A stretch of DNA of 64,000 bases from Burkholderia sp. IMCC1007 (GTDB taxonomy: Bacteria > Pseudomonadota > Gammaproteobacteria > Burkholderiales > Burkholderiaceae): NCBI RefSeq assembly GCF_027257875.1, contig NZ_JAPVQY010000032.1:1-64000 (forward strand), read 5' to 3'. Both the position numbers and the translations under genes were made by a program. Positions 37,491-48,346 of the stretch are shown here, piece after piece. The notes below the pieces were generated by a model. That model searched no databases and was not told where the DNA came from. It saw only the letters and a program-made list of their open reading frames with translations. The stretch's first letter is position 1. Every line of letters starts with the position of its first letter.

Positions 37491-38600
37491 ATGGAGCAGA
37501 CGGATTGTGTGGTGATCGGCGCAGGTGTGGTCGGTCTCGCGATTGCGCGGGAACTGGCCGCCCGCGGGCGCGAGACGATCGTGCTCGAGGCGGCCGATGC
37601 GATCGGCACGGGCACCAGTTCACGCAACAGCGAGGTGATTCACGCGGGTCTCTACTACCCGCGCGGCTCGCTGAAGGCGACGTCGTGCGTGCACGGCCGC
37701 GAACTGCTGTACCAGTTCTGCGAAACGCATCACGTGCCGCATCGGCGCGTCGGCAAGCTGCTCGTCGCGACGAGTGCGTCGCAGGTGAAGCAACTGAAGG
37801 CGATCGCCGCGCGGGCGGCGGAAAACGGCGTGTTCGATCTGCTGCCGCTCACCCGCACCGAGGCGCAGGCGCTCGAACCCGCGCTCGAATGCGTGGAGGC
37901 GCTGTTCTCGCCGGGCACCGGCATCGTCGACAGCCATCAGCTGATGCTCGCGCTGCTCGGCGACGCGGAGCGCCACGGCGCGATGTGCGCGCTGAAATCG
38001 CCGGTCGAGTCGATCGACGTGCTGCGCGGCGGCCGTTTCGTCGTGCGCACCGGCGGCGACACGCCGACCGAAATCGAGGCGGCGTGCGTGATCAACAGCG
38101 CGGGCCTCGGCGCGCAAGCGCTCGCACGCAACACGCGCGGGCTCGATCCGCGCTGGGTGCCGCCGCTCTATCTCGCGCGCGGCAACTACTTCAGCCTGTC
38201 CGGGCGCGCGCCGTTCTCGCATCTCGTCTACCCGATGCCCGACCGCGCGGGGCTCGGCATCCATCTGACGCTCGACCTCGCCGGGCAGGCGCGCTTCGGC
38301 CCCGACGTCGAATGGGTCGACGCGTTGCGCTACGAAGTCGATCCGGCGCGTGCGCAGGCGTTCTACGCGTCGATCCGCGCGTACTGGCCGGCACTGCCCG
38401 ACGACGCGCTGCGGCCGGCTTATGCGGGGATCCGGCCGAAACTCGCGGGGCCCGGCGAGCCGCCGGCCGACTTCATCGTGCAGGGCGCGGCGCAACATGG
38501 CGTGCGCGGGCTCGTGAACCTGTTCGGCATCGAGTCGCCGGGGCTGACCGCATCGCTCGCGCTCGCGCAGCGGGTGGGCGACATGACGTCGCACGCATGA
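37491..38600 (+). CDS. lhgO: FAD-dependent oxidoreductase, L-2-hydroxyglutarate oxidase-like
   Basis: A 369-residue DAO-superfamily flavoprotein. The N-terminal Rossmann fold is [18 protein letters not shown], then [21 protein letters not shown] (residues about 44-64), a stretch characteristic of L-2-hydroxyglutarate dehydrogenase/oxidase. Late [20 protein letters not shown] and [19 protein letters not shown] also fit. It would oxidise L-2-hydroxyglutarate to 2-oxoglutarate as metabolite repair. No glutarate pathway gene is adjacent, so the substrate is inferred from similarity only. Confidence 0.82.
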   Translation: MEQTDCVVIGAGVVGLAIARELAARGRETIVLEAADAIGTGTSSRNSEVIHAGLYYPRGSLKATSCVHGRELLYQFCETHHVPHRRVGKLLVATSASQVKQLKAIAARAAENGVFDLLPLTRTEAQALEPALECVEALFSPGTGIVDSHQLMLALLGDAERHGAMCALKSPVESIDVLRGGRFVVRTGGDTPTEIEAACVINSAGLGAQALARNTRGLDPRWVPPLYLARGNYFSLSGRAPFSHLVYPMPDRAGLGIHLTLDLAGQARFGPDVEWVDALRYEVDPARAQAFYASIRAYWPALPDDALRPAYAGIRPKLAGPGEPPADFIVQGAAQHGVRGLVNLFGIESPGLTASLALAQRVGDMTSHA

Positions 38601-38773
38601 CGCACATGGCCCGCAGCGCTGCGGGCCGCCCGTCCAGATTGCGTTGCGAAGCCCCGTGTGGAATCCCTTATCTCCGGCATTTCTGCGCGCACATTTGTTC
38701 ACTTGAGCGTTATTCTGTCGAACGGCCGTCGCCAGAACGGCTTTCAAACCGATAACGTTGGAGCGAGTCCCCC

Positions 38774-39085
38774 ATGAAAACATCCCGTCGGAGTTTCCTG
38801 ATTACGAGCATTGGTGCGGTGTCCGCGCTGGCGCTGTCGCGCGAAGCGCTGGCCGATGCGCCGATGCTGTCGGAAACGGATCCGACCGCGGTGGCGCTCG
38901 GCTACAAGGCCGATGCCACGAAGGTCGACAAGGCGAAGTACCCGAAATATGCAGCGGGCCAGGATTGCGCGGCCTGCATGCTGTACCAGGGCAAGAAGGG
39001 CTCGGCTTCGGGCCCGTGCGCCGCGTTCGCCGGCAAGCAGGTATCGGCGAAGGGCTGGTGCAGCGCATTCTCGAAGATGGGCTGA
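38774..39085 (+). CDS. high-potential iron-sulfur protein (HiPIP)
   Basis: A 103-residue periplasmic electron carrier with one [4Fe-4S] cluster. A twin-arginine signal, MKTSRRSFLITSIGAVSALA, leads it out folded. The four cluster cysteines are DCAACM, then GPCAAF, then KGWCSAF near the C-terminus. It donates electrons to oxidases or reaction centres in other bacteria; the partner here is unknown. It is a single gene with its own terminator. Confidence 0.95.
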   Translation: MKTSRRSFLITSIGAVSALALSREALADAPMLSETDPTAVALGYKADATKVDKAKYPKYAAGQDCAACMLYQGKKGSASGPCAAFAGKQVSAKGWCSAFSKMG

Positions 39086-39128
39086 CGTCCGGCGGCATCG
39101 TACGATGCCGCAATGTGGCGAAAACCAC

Positions 39129-39163
39129 AAAACGCCCGCCGTCGACAGACGGCGGGCGTTTTT
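39129..39163 (+). terminator. HiPIP gene terminator
   Basis: A 13-bp stem, ACGCCCGCCGTC with GACGGCGGGCGT and a GACA loop, followed by TTTTTATT, 44 bp after the stop codon. Confidence 0.93.
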
Positions 39164-39274
39164 ATTGCTTGAAATCGGTTCCGTCGCTTTCTACACTCGC
39201 TGCACAACAGCGCGCCGCGGCCACCCCGCGTACCGCGCCGCCCGATACGGCGAATCAACAAGGACGAGACACGC

Positions 39275-40582
39275 ATGGCGACGATTGCGAATTCATCGAA
39301 AACGGTCCGGCCCGAGCGTGCGCTGAACCGGCGTGCGGTGGCGGCGGCCGTGATCGGCAATGCGCTCGAGTGGTACGACTTCACCGTGTTCGGCTTCATG
39401 ACGGTGGTGATCGCCGAGCTGTTCTTCCCGACGTCGAGTGAATATTCGTCGCTGCTGCTGACCACCGCGACGTTCGGCGTCGCGTTCTTCATGCGCCCGA
39501 TCGGCGGCATCGTATTCGGGCTGTACGCGGACCGCGCGGGCCGCAAGGCTGCCCTGTCGCTCGTGATCCTGCTGATGACGGTCGGCATCTTCCTGCTCGC
39601 GATCGCGCCACCCTATGCGGCGATCGGCATCGGCGGCCCGCTCATGATCGTGCTCGGCCGCCTGCTGCAGGGCTTCTCGGCCGGCGGCGAATTCGGCAGC
39701 TCGACCGCGTTGCTGATCGAAGCCGCGCCGTTCTCGAAACGCGGCTTCTACGGCAGCTGGCAGATGGCGAGCCAGGCCGCCGCGCTGCTGATCGGCGCGA
39801 TCGTCGGCGCGGCCGTCACGCGCGGGCTGTCGCCCGACGCGCTGCGCAGCTGGGGCTGGCGCGTGCCGTTCGTCCTCGGGCTCGTGATCGGCCCGGTCGG
39901 CTTCTACATCCGCCGTCATCTCGCCGATTCCGAAGCGTTCCTGCATGCCCAGCAAAGCGCGCGCCGCGCGACGCTCGGCGAGGTGTTCACGCGTCACCCG
40001 CGCGAAGTGCTGTGCGGGCTCGGCTCGGTGATCGCGCTGACCGTGACGATCTACGTGCTGATCAGCTATCTGCCGACCTTCGCGGTGAAGCAGCTGAAGC
40101 TGCCGTATGCGCAATCGTTCTACGCGGTGATCGTCGGCAACCTGCTGCTGATGGTGCTGTCGCCGATCGCCGGCGCATGGTCGGATCGCATCGGCCGCAA
40201 GGGGCTGTCGCTGTGGTCGCTCGTGCTGACGCTCGTGCTGATGTATCCGCTGTTCGCATGGCTCGACGCGGCGCCGAGCATCGGCCGGCTGATCGTGGTG
40301 CAGGCCGTGCTGTCGGTCACGCTCGCAGGTTATTACGGGCCGTTCGGCGCGATGATCGCCGAGCTGTTTCCGGCGAACGTGCGCTCGACCGGGCTGTCGA
40401 TCGCGTACAACGTCGCGGTGATGCTGTTCGGCGGCTTCGGCCAGTTCATCGTCACGTGGCTGATCAAGGTCACGGGCACGCCGCTCGCGCCGACCTACTA
40501 CGTGATGGCGGGAATCGCGCTGTCGATCGTCGCGGTCGCGTTCGTCCCGGCGCGCAGCGCGGATCTCGACGCGCCGGCGTGA
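39275..40582 (+). CDS. MFS transporter, metabolite:H+ symporter (MHS) family
   Basis: A 435-residue symporter. The start AAAVIGNALEWYDFTVFGFM and the loop FGLYADRAGRKAALSLVILL are hallmarks of the MHS group, with GRLLQGFSAGGEFGSSTALL and a late ELFPANVRSTGLSIAYN. Members take up proline/betaine, citrate, shikimate or other organic acids with protons. The substrate here cannot be told; no catabolic genes flank it. Confidence 0.92.
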   Translation: MATIANSSKTVRPERALNRRAVAAAVIGNALEWYDFTVFGFMTVVIAELFFPTSSEYSSLLLTTATFGVAFFMRPIGGIVFGLYADRAGRKAALSLVILLMTVGIFLLAIAPPYAAIGIGGPLMIVLGRLLQGFSAGGEFGSSTALLIEAAPFSKRGFYGSWQMASQAAALLIGAIVGAAVTRGLSPDALRSWGWRVPFVLGLVIGPVGFYIRRHLADSEAFLHAQQSARRATLGEVFTRHPREVLCGLGSVIALTVTIYVLISYLPTFAVKQLKLPYAQSFYAVIVGNLLLMVLSPIAGAWSDRIGRKGLSLWSLVLTLVLMYPLFAWLDAAPSIGRLIVVQAVLSVTLAGYYGPFGAMIAELFPANVRSTGLSIAYNVAVMLFGGFGQFIVTWLIKVTGTPLAPTYYVMAGIALSIVAVAFVPARSADLDAPA

Positions 40583-40893
40583 CGGATCGAATGCCGTTCC
40601 GCGATCGTTACGAAAGCTGCAACGACGGGCTGCGGCCGCCGGAAAATGCGTGACGCGCGTCGCGTCCACGTATGAACTGTTTAGTTGTCGGACGAAACAT
40701 GCGCGGGATGAACGAAACGGTCGTCGGCGCGCGCAGACGCACTTTTCGCGCGTGCAAAACATCCGCAAAAACCCGTGTGGGCGCGTCTAGAAGACTTTTT
40801 TCTCCAGCTTGTTGCAGGATCGATAGCTCAAGTAATATCCGCGTACGCCGGGCCCTGGCGGGACCGGTTCCGATCTGGAGACCTGGAGGAAAC
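40583..40893 (+). promoter_or_regulatory. dpp operon upstream region
   Basis: This 311-bp gap has a TAATAT box at 40833-40838 with TTGTTG at 40809-40814 (18-bp spacer) or TTGCAG at 40812-40817 (15-bp spacer) as possible -35 boxes. That would start transcription near 40845, about 50 bases before dppA. Nothing else is evident. Confidence 0.45.
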
Positions 40894-42522
40894 ATGGAAT
40901 ACAACCGTCTGTTGCACACCCTGCGTGTTACCGCCATTGCAGGCGTGGCAGCGGCATCGCTCGGCGTCGCGGGATCTGCATTCGCACAGATCCCGAACAA
41001 AACGCTCGTCTACTGCTCAGAAGGCAGCCCGGCGGGTTTTGATTCCGCGCAATTCACGACCGGCGTCGATTTCACCGCCGCCACGTTCACCGTCTACAAC
41101 CGCCTCGTCGAATTCGAGCGCGGCGGCACGAAGGTCGAGCCCGGCCTCGCCGAGAAGTGGGACGTCTCGTCCGACGGCAAGGTGTACACGTTCCACCTGC
41201 GTCACGGCGTGAAGTTCCACACGACCGACTTCTTCAAGCCGACGCGCGAATTCAACGCGGACGACGTCGTGTTCACGTTCGAGCGCATGCTCGATCCGAA
41301 CAATGCGTTCCGCAAGGCCTACCCGGTGTCGTTCCCGTACTTCACCGACATGGGTCTCGACAAGCTGATCACGAAGGTCGAGAAGGTCGATCCGTACACC
41401 GTGAAGTTCACGCTGGCCGAGCCGAACGCGCCGTTCATCCAGAACATGGCGATGGAGTTCGCGTCGATCGTGTCGGCTGAATACGCGGATCAGCTGATGA
41501 AGGCCGGCAAGGCCGCCGACATCAATCAGAAGCCGATCGGCACGGGCCCGTTCATCTTCCGCAGCTACACGAAGGACGCGACGATCCGTTTCGACGGCAA
41601 TCCTGACTACTGGAAGAAGGGCGCGGTGAAAATCTCGAAGCTGATCTTCTCGATCACGCCCGACCCGGGCGTGCGCGTGCAGAAGATCAAGCGCGACGAA
41701 TGCCAGGTGATGAGCTATCCGCGTCCGGCCGACATCGCGACGCTGAAGGCCGACTCGGGCGTCGACATGCCGTCGCAGCCGGGCTTCAACCTCGGCTACC
41801 TCGCGTACAACGTCGAGCACAAGCCGGTCGACAAGCTCGAAGTGCGTCAGGCGCTCGACATGGCGATCAACAAGAAGGCGATCCTCGAGTCCGTCTACCA
41901 GGGCGCCGGCCAGGCCGCGAACGCGCCGGTGCCGCCGACCCAATGGTCGTACGACAAGAACCTGAAGCTGCCCGCGTACGACACCGCGAAGGCGAAGGCG
42001 CTGCTCGCGAAGGCAGGCTTCCCGAACGGTTTCGACATCACGCTGTGGGCGATGCCGGTGCAGCGCGCGTACAACCCGAACGCCCGCCTGATGGCCGAGA
42101 TGATCCAGGCCGACTGGGCGAAGATCGGCGTGAAGGCGAAGATCGTCACGTACGAGTGGGGCGAGTACATCAAGCGCGCGCACGGCGGCGAGCAGGACAC
42201 GATGCTGATCGGCTGGACGGGCGACAACGGCGACCCCGACAACTGGCTCGGCACGCTGCTCGGCTGCGAGGCGATCAAGGGCAACAACTTCTCGCACTGG
42301 TGCTACAAGCCGTTCGACGAGCTGATCCAGAAGGGTCGCACGACGACGGGCCAGGACGCGCGCACGAAGATCTACACGCAGGCCCAGCAGATCTTCGCGC
42401 AGCAGCTGCCGTTCTCGCCGATCGCGAACTCGACGGTCTACCAGCCGGTACGCAAGAACGTGGTCGACATGCGTATCGAGCCGCTCGGCTATGCACGTTT
42501 CGACGGTGTTGGCGTGAAGTGA
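40894..42522 (+). CDS. dppA: dipeptide ABC transporter substrate-binding protein
   Basis: A 542-residue periplasmic binding protein with a signal peptide cut after AGSAFA (residue 31). The SBP_bac_5 features are KTLVYCSEGSPAGFDSAQFT at the mature N-terminus and LNPNNAFRK-like and VRQALDMAINKKAILESVYQ stretches (about residue 330). GGAGGAAAC precedes the ATG. It captures di- or oligopeptides for DppBCDF. It is the first gene of the operon. Confidence 0.93.
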   Translation: MEYNRLLHTLRVTAIAGVAAASLGVAGSAFAQIPNKTLVYCSEGSPAGFDSAQFTTGVDFTAATFTVYNRLVEFERGGTKVEPGLAEKWDVSSDGKVYTFHLRHGVKFHTTDFFKPTREFNADDVVFTFERMLDPNNAFRKAYPVSFPYFTDMGLDKLITKVEKVDPYTVKFTLAEPNAPFIQNMAMEFASIVSAEYADQLMKAGKAADINQKPIGTGPFIFRSYTKDATIRFDGNPDYWKKGAVKISKLIFSITPDPGVRVQKIKRDECQVMSYPRPADIATLKADSGVDMPSQPGFNLGYLAYNVEHKPVDKLEVRQALDMAINKKAILESVYQGAGQAANAPVPPTQWSYDKNLKLPAYDTAKAKALLAKAGFPNGFDITLWAMPVQRAYNPNARLMAEMIQADWAKIGVKAKIVTYEWGEYIKRAHGGEQDTMLIGWTGDNGDPDNWLGTLLGCEAIKGNNFSHWCYKPFDELIQKGRTTTGQDARTKIYTQAQQIFAQQLPFSPIANSTVYQPVRKNVVDMRIEPLGYARFDGVGVK

Positions 42523-42640
42523 CCGGGCTGGCGTAAGCTGTCGTCATTGAGAAAACCGGCTTGAAATCATCCGGCGGCGAGGGGCCAAAAGCCCTTCGTC
42601 GCCGGTCGCACATTTCCCACAAGAAAATACGAGACGCATC

Positions 42641-43651
42641 ATGTTCCGATTCGTGTTGCGCCGCGTGGGGATGGTGATCCCGACTTTCATCGGCATCACC
42701 ATCCTGGCGTTTGCGCTGATTCACCTGATACCGGGCGACCCCATCGAAGTGATGATGGGCGAGCGCGGCGTCGATCCCGCGATGCACGCAGAGGCGATGA
42801 AACGCCTCGGGCTCGACCAGCCGCTTCCCCTGCAGTACATCCACTACATCGGCCGCGCGCTGCATGGCGACCTCGGCATGTCGATCATCACCAACACGAG
42901 CGTCGCGGGCGAATTCTTCGCGCGCTTCCCGGCGACGGTCGAGCTGTCGCTGTGCGCGCTCGTGTTCGCGCTCGCGGTCGGCCTGCCGGCCGGCGTGATC
43001 GCCGCGCTGCGGCGCGGCTCGGTCATCGACCACGGCGTGATGGGCACCGCGCTCACCGGCTACTCGATGCCGATCTTCTGGTGGGGGCTGATCCTCATCA
43101 TGGTGTTCTCGTCGACCCTCGGCTGGACGCCCGTGTCGGGCCGTATCGCGGTCGAATACGACTTCCCGCATCCGACGGGCTTCATGCTGATCGACGCGCT
43201 GCTCGCGCCCGACGAAGGCTCGTTCAAGTCGGCGGTCAGCCACCTGATCCTGCCCGCGATCGTGCTCGGCACGATCCCGCTTGCGGTGATCGCGCGGATG
43301 ACGCGCTCGTCGATGCTCGAAGTGCTGCGCGAGGACTACATCCGCACCGCCCGCGCGAAAGGGCTGTCGCCTGTGCGCGTGGTCGTCGTGCATGCGCTGC
43401 GCAACGCGCTGATCCCGGTCGTCACCGTGATCGGCCTGCAGATCGGCACGCTGCTCGCGGGCGCCGTGCTGACCGAGACGCTCTTTTCGTGGCCCGGTGT
43501 CGGCAAGTGGCTGATCGATGCGATCGGCCGCCGCGACTATCCGGTCGTCCAGGGCGGCATCCTGCTGATCGCGACGCTCGTGATCGTCGTGAACCTGGTC
43601 GTCGACCTGCTGTACGGCGTGCTGAATCCGCGCATCCGCCACACGAGGTAA
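42641..43651 (+). CDS. dppB: dipeptide ABC transporter permease DppB
   Basis: A 336-residue inner-membrane permease with six helices, starting MFRFVLRRVGMVIPTFIGIT. PGDPIEVMMGERG and the EAA loop (EDYIRTARAKGLSPVRVVVV) that docks with the ATPases are clear, as is the end VVNLVVDLLYGVLNPRIR. It follows dppA after 118 bp. Confidence 0.95.
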   Translation: MFRFVLRRVGMVIPTFIGITILAFALIHLIPGDPIEVMMGERGVDPAMHAEAMKRLGLDQPLPLQYIHYIGRALHGDLGMSIITNTSVAGEFFARFPATVELSLCALVFALAVGLPAGVIAALRRGSVIDHGVMGTALTGYSMPIFWWGLILIMVFSSTLGWTPVSGRIAVEYDFPHPTGFMLIDALLAPDEGSFKSAVSHLILPAIVLGTIPLAVIARMTRSSMLEVLREDYIRTARAKGLSPVRVVVVHALRNALIPVVTVIGLQIGTLLAGAVLTETLFSWPGVGKWLIDAIGRRDYPVVQGGILLIATLVIVVNLVVDLLYGVLNPRIRHTR

Positions 43652-43655
43652 TTCC

Positions 43656-44573
43656 ATGAGCAATCTGCAAAATACCCTGCCGACCGAGTCCGCGCCGGCC
43701 GGCGGCCGTGCGCTCGCGCTGCGCGAGTTCTGGGCCAACTTCTCGCGCAACCGCGGCGCCGTCTTCGCCGGCATCGTCGTGATCCTGCTGATCGCAGTCG
43801 CGTTGCTGGCGCCGCTGATCGCGCCGCACAGCCCGGTCGAGCAATACCGCGACTACGTGAAGATTCCGCCCGCGTGGCTCGCCGGCGGCAACTGGCAATT
43901 CATCCTCGGCACCGACGAAGCGGGCCGCGACATCCTTTCGCGGCTCATGTTCGGCGCGCGGATGTCGTTCTGGATCGGCTTCGTGTCGGTCGTGCTCGCG
44001 CTGATCCCCGGCATCGTGCTCGGGCTCGTCGCCGCGTTCTTCCAGAAGTGGGCCGACACGCCGGTGATGCGCATCATGGACGTGCTGCTCGCGCTGCCGT
44101 CGCTGCTGCTCGCGGTCGCGGTCGTCGCGATCATCGGCCCGGGCCTCACCAACACGATGTTCGCGATCGCGATCGTCGCGCTGCCGGCCTACGTGCGCCT
44201 CACGCGCGCATCGGCGCTCGGCGAGCTGCAGAAGGAATACGTGACCGCGTCGCGCGTGGCCGGCGCCGGCACGCTGCGCCTGATGTTCTCGCAGGTGCTG
44301 CCGAACTGCACGGCGCCGCTGATCGTGCAGGCGACGCTCGGCTTCTCGTCGGCGATTCTCGACGCGGCCGCGCTCGGCTTCCTCGGCCTCGGCGTGCAAC
44401 CGCCGACCGCCGAGTGGGGCGCGATGCTCGCTTCCGCGCGCGACTACATCGACAACGCGTGGTGGATCGTGACGATGCCCGGCCTGTCGATCCTGATTAC
44501 GGTGCTCGCGATCAACCTGCTCGGCGACGGGCTGCGCGACGCGTTGGATCCCAAACTGAAGCGGATGGCCTAA
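43656..44573 (+). CDS. dppC: dipeptide ABC transporter permease DppC
   Basis: A 305-residue permease paired with DppB. The N-terminal helix reads NRGAVFAGIVVILLIAVALL, then FILGTDEAGRDILSRLMFGA, typical for DppC/OppC, and the EAA loop is EYVTASRVAGAGTLRLMFSQ. It starts four bases after dppB. A GC-rich palindromic element separates it from dppD. Confidence 0.95.
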   Translation: MSNLQNTLPTESAPAGGRALALREFWANFSRNRGAVFAGIVVILLIAVALLAPLIAPHSPVEQYRDYVKIPPAWLAGGNWQFILGTDEAGRDILSRLMFGARMSFWIGFVSVVLALIPGIVLGLVAAFFQKWADTPVMRIMDVLLALPSLLLAVAVVAIIGPGLTNTMFAIAIVALPAYVRLTRASALGELQKEYVTASRVAGAGTLRLMFSQVLPNCTAPLIVQATLGFSSAILDAAALGFLGLGVQPPTAEWGAMLASARDYIDNAWWIVTMPGLSILITVLAINLLGDGLRDALDPKLKRMA

Positions 44574-44578
44574 GATGA

Positions 44579-44656
44579 AACGACCCCCACGCTCTCTTCG
44601 TTCGCTGCCCCCCACGGGGGCGGTCATCCTCCTTGGGGCGGCCCGGCGGAGGATGA
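44579..44656. repeat. GC-rich palindromic (REP-like) element in the dpp operon
   Basis: The dppC-dppD gap holds CCCCCAC...GCTGCCCCCCACGGGGGCGG, with a CCCCC-CAC-GGGGG hairpin near 44608-44621, then CCTTGGGGCGGCCCGGC flanked by CCTCC and GGAGG. The layout looks like the dispersed GC-rich palindromes seen between genes in Burkholderiales. It may tune relative expression of the two operon halves. Confidence 0.6.
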
Positions 44657-44657
44657 C

Positions 44658-45649
44658 ATGAGCAACCTTCTGACCATCCGCAATCTCGCGGTGAACTTCA
44701 ACGGCCTGCCCGCGGTCGACCGGATCAACCTGTCGGTCGCGCCGGGCGAGGTGGTGGGCGTCGTCGGCGAATCGGGCTCGGGCAAGAGCGTGACGATGAT
44801 GGCGCTGATGGGCCTGATCGACGCGCCGGGCAAGGTGACGGCCGACGAGGTCACGTTCAACGGCGTCGACCTGCTGAAGGCGTCGCCGAAGGCGCGCCGC
44901 AAGATCGTCGGCAAGGACATCGCGATGGTGTTCCAGGACGCGCTGACGAGCCTGAACCCGAGCTACACGGTCGGCTACCAGATCAAGGAAGTGCTGAAGC
45001 TGCACGAAGGCCTGCGCGGCGACGCGCTGCACCGGCGCGCGCTCGAACTGCTCGACCAGGTCGGCATTCCCGATGCGAAGAACCGCATCGCGTCGTTCCC
45101 GCACCAGATGTCGGGCGGGATGAACCAGCGCGTGATGATCGCGATGGCCGTCGCGTGCAACCCGAAGCTGCTGATCGCCGACGAGCCGACCACCGCGCTC
45201 GACGTGACGATCCAGGCGCAGATCATGGATCTGCTCGTGAAGCTGCAGAAGGAGCGCGGAATGGCGCTCGTGCTGATCTCGCACGACCTGGCCGTGGTGT
45301 CCGAGGTCGCGCATCGCGTCGCGGTGATGTACGCGGGCGAGATCATCGAGACCAATCGCGTGCCCGACATCTTCCGCGCGCCGCATCATCCGTACACCGA
45401 AGCACTGCTTGCGGCGATTCCCGAGCACAATAAGGGGGCGCGTCGCCTTGCCGCATTGCCGGGCATGGTGCCGGGCCGCGATGATCGCCCGTCCGGTTGC
45501 CTGTTCGCGCCGCGCTGCAAGTACGTCGTCGACGATTGCCGCAAGGCACGGCCGGCGCTCGACACGCTGGTGTCGGGCAACGACGCGATGCGCGCGCGCT
45601 GCATCAAGCCGCTCAATGTTTCCACCCTCGACCTGACGGGAGGCGCACG

Positions 45650-45653
<4 letters not shown>
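44658..45653 (+). CDS. dppD: dipeptide ABC transporter ATP-binding protein DppD
   Basis: A 331-residue ATPase: Walker [15 protein letters not shown] (about residue 40), signature [14 protein letters not shown], Walker [14 protein letters not shown], and the C-terminal oligopeptide-transporter domain with Cys residues ([17 protein letters not shown]). GGAGG lies before the ATG, within the palindromic element. It overlaps dppF by ATGA. Confidence 0.95.
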
Positions 45654-46658
<1,005 letters not shown>

Positions 46659-46666
<8 letters not shown>

Positions 46667-47801
46667 TGTGTTGGCGGCGCGCGCGCCGAGCGTGCGCCGT
46701 TCGGGGGCCGGCAGCGCGCGCGTGATGCGCGCGTGCCGCAACGCACGGCGCTGGAGCGTGCGCACGGTCACGGGCGCGGCGCTGGCCGGTGCGTGCGCGG
46801 CCGCCAGCGTGCTGGTTCCCGTCGACGCCGCGCATGCCGAAGGGCGTGCGCCGGCGAGTTCGCCGCTCCGTCCGTCGCAGGTTCCGCCGCCCGGCATGAA
46901 CCTGCCGGGCTTTCATGGGCCGTCCGTGTCGAACGGGACGGTCGCGCGCGGCACCGTGCGCGTGCAGCCGGCGCGCATGCCGTTCTACGTCGCCACCAAG
47001 GGCAAGGTCACGCTGTACGTGCTCGGCACGCTGCACACCGGCGACCCGGCCGACCATCCGAGCCAGCAGCCGTTCCGGCCGCGCATCCTCGCGGCGCTCG
47101 CCGCGTCGCCGACGCTCGCGCTCGAGCTGTCGCCGGACGATCTGCTCGAATCGCAGGACGACGTGTCGAAGTACGGCGTGTGCCGCTATCCGTGCCTGCA
47201 GCGCCTGCTGCCCGAGCCGCTGTGGCAGCGGCTCGCGGCGCGCCTGCGCGGCAATCCGGCCGCACTCGCGGAGATCCGCCGGATGCGGCCGTGGCTCGCG
47301 GCGCTCGTCGTCGAGACCTACGACTCGCTGTCGGCCGGCCTGCAGACGGAATTCGGCACCGAGGCGCAGCTGCAGAACGTCTATCTGAAGAAGGGCGGCC
47401 GCGTGATCGGGCTCGAGACGCTCGCCGAGCAGATGCGCGCGTTCACCGGGCTGACGCTGGCCGAGCAGCGCGAAATGCTTGCGCAGGACATGGTGCAGAC
47501 CCCGCAGCAGAACGCCGACGACATCAAGTCGCTGCACCGACTGTGGCAAATTGGCGACGCCGACGCGATCTCCGCGTGGGCGGTCGGGAAGAGCGAACGG
47601 CTGGCCCGTTCGAAGGTGCTGTCGGCGTCGATCGACAACAAGATCCTGTACGAGCGCAACCGGCGCTTCGTTGCACGGATGACGGCAATCGCCGCGCCGA
47701 ACCGGCCGCTGTTCGTCGCGATCGGCGCGCTGCATTTGGGCGGCCCGCGCGGCGTGCTCCAATTGTTGCGCCAGCAAGGATACCGGGTCGACGCGAGCTG
47801 A
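46659..47801 (+). CDS. TraB/GumN family protein
   Basis: A 380-residue protein of the TraB/GumN (PrgY-like) family, thought to be metal-dependent hydrolases. It has a basic N-terminus and a hydrophobic stretch (TVTGAALAGACAAASVLVPV, about residues 36-55) that is a signal or anchor, then the family motifs LYVLGTLHTGDP and LALELSPDDLLE and the C-terminal LFVAIGALHLGGPRGVLQLL. It overlaps dppF by 8 bp with GGGGAGG upstream, so it is read with the dpp operon. A role in peptide processing is a guess from context only. Confidence 0.85.
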
Positions 47802-48346
47802 TCGCGCGCGTCCGCCCGCACCGATCTTCCCCTGTTTGATCGACCGTGCGCGCGCGGAGCAACGCGCCTGCGCAGTCGTGCGGGCCGATCAGGAAAACCC
47901 TCGAATCTTCAGAAAATAGCGTTTAAAACCATTGACATCCCGTTCTGCCAATATCTATTCTTCATCCCACAAGTTGAAAAAATGAAAAGAATAGAAAAAG
48001 TTCTACGGGGTAGCAAAAACAAAGCGCGGGGTTAGCGCGTTGCCGGCACGTGATGTACGTGCCGGCCGCGGAGTGTCTGCATGTACGGCGGGGCCACCAT
48101 CGTCGGACAACAACAATGCATGCGGGCCGGCTTGCGAATAAGCGACGTTCCGTCGTCCAACCGGGGTGAAGTCAATCGGCCGGCGGCGGACGTTTTTTAA
48201 TCCGGGATCGTGTTCCGGACGCCGTCGCGAGACGGTTTCGGGGGGCTGAATCGACAGACGGCGAAGCCGCGGCGATCAAGCCAACAGAAAAGCGCCACGA
48301 GGGCGCTTTTTTCTTTGGTGCGGCGGTTTGGCGACGACGCGTTGCG
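47802..48346. other. intergenic region with AT-rich structured tract, possible small RNA
   Basis: Inside this 545-bp gap, 47925-48010 is strikingly AT-rich. A TTGACA box (47932-47937) with TATTCT at 47956 could start plus-strand transcription near 47967. An inverted repeat (TCTATTCTT, from 47954, with AAGAATAGA ending 47995) and a perfect 10-bp hairpin GCCGGCACGT-GATGT-ACGTGCCGGC (48042-48066) follow, the latter without a T-run. No protein gene is seen. Confidence 0.4.
48287..48313 (-). terminator. terminator of pxpA
   Basis: AAAAGCGCC-ACGAG-GGCGCTTTTTT forms a stem with A and T runs on both sides, 33 bp beyond the pxpA stop. It could stop transcription in either direction. Confidence 0.85.
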
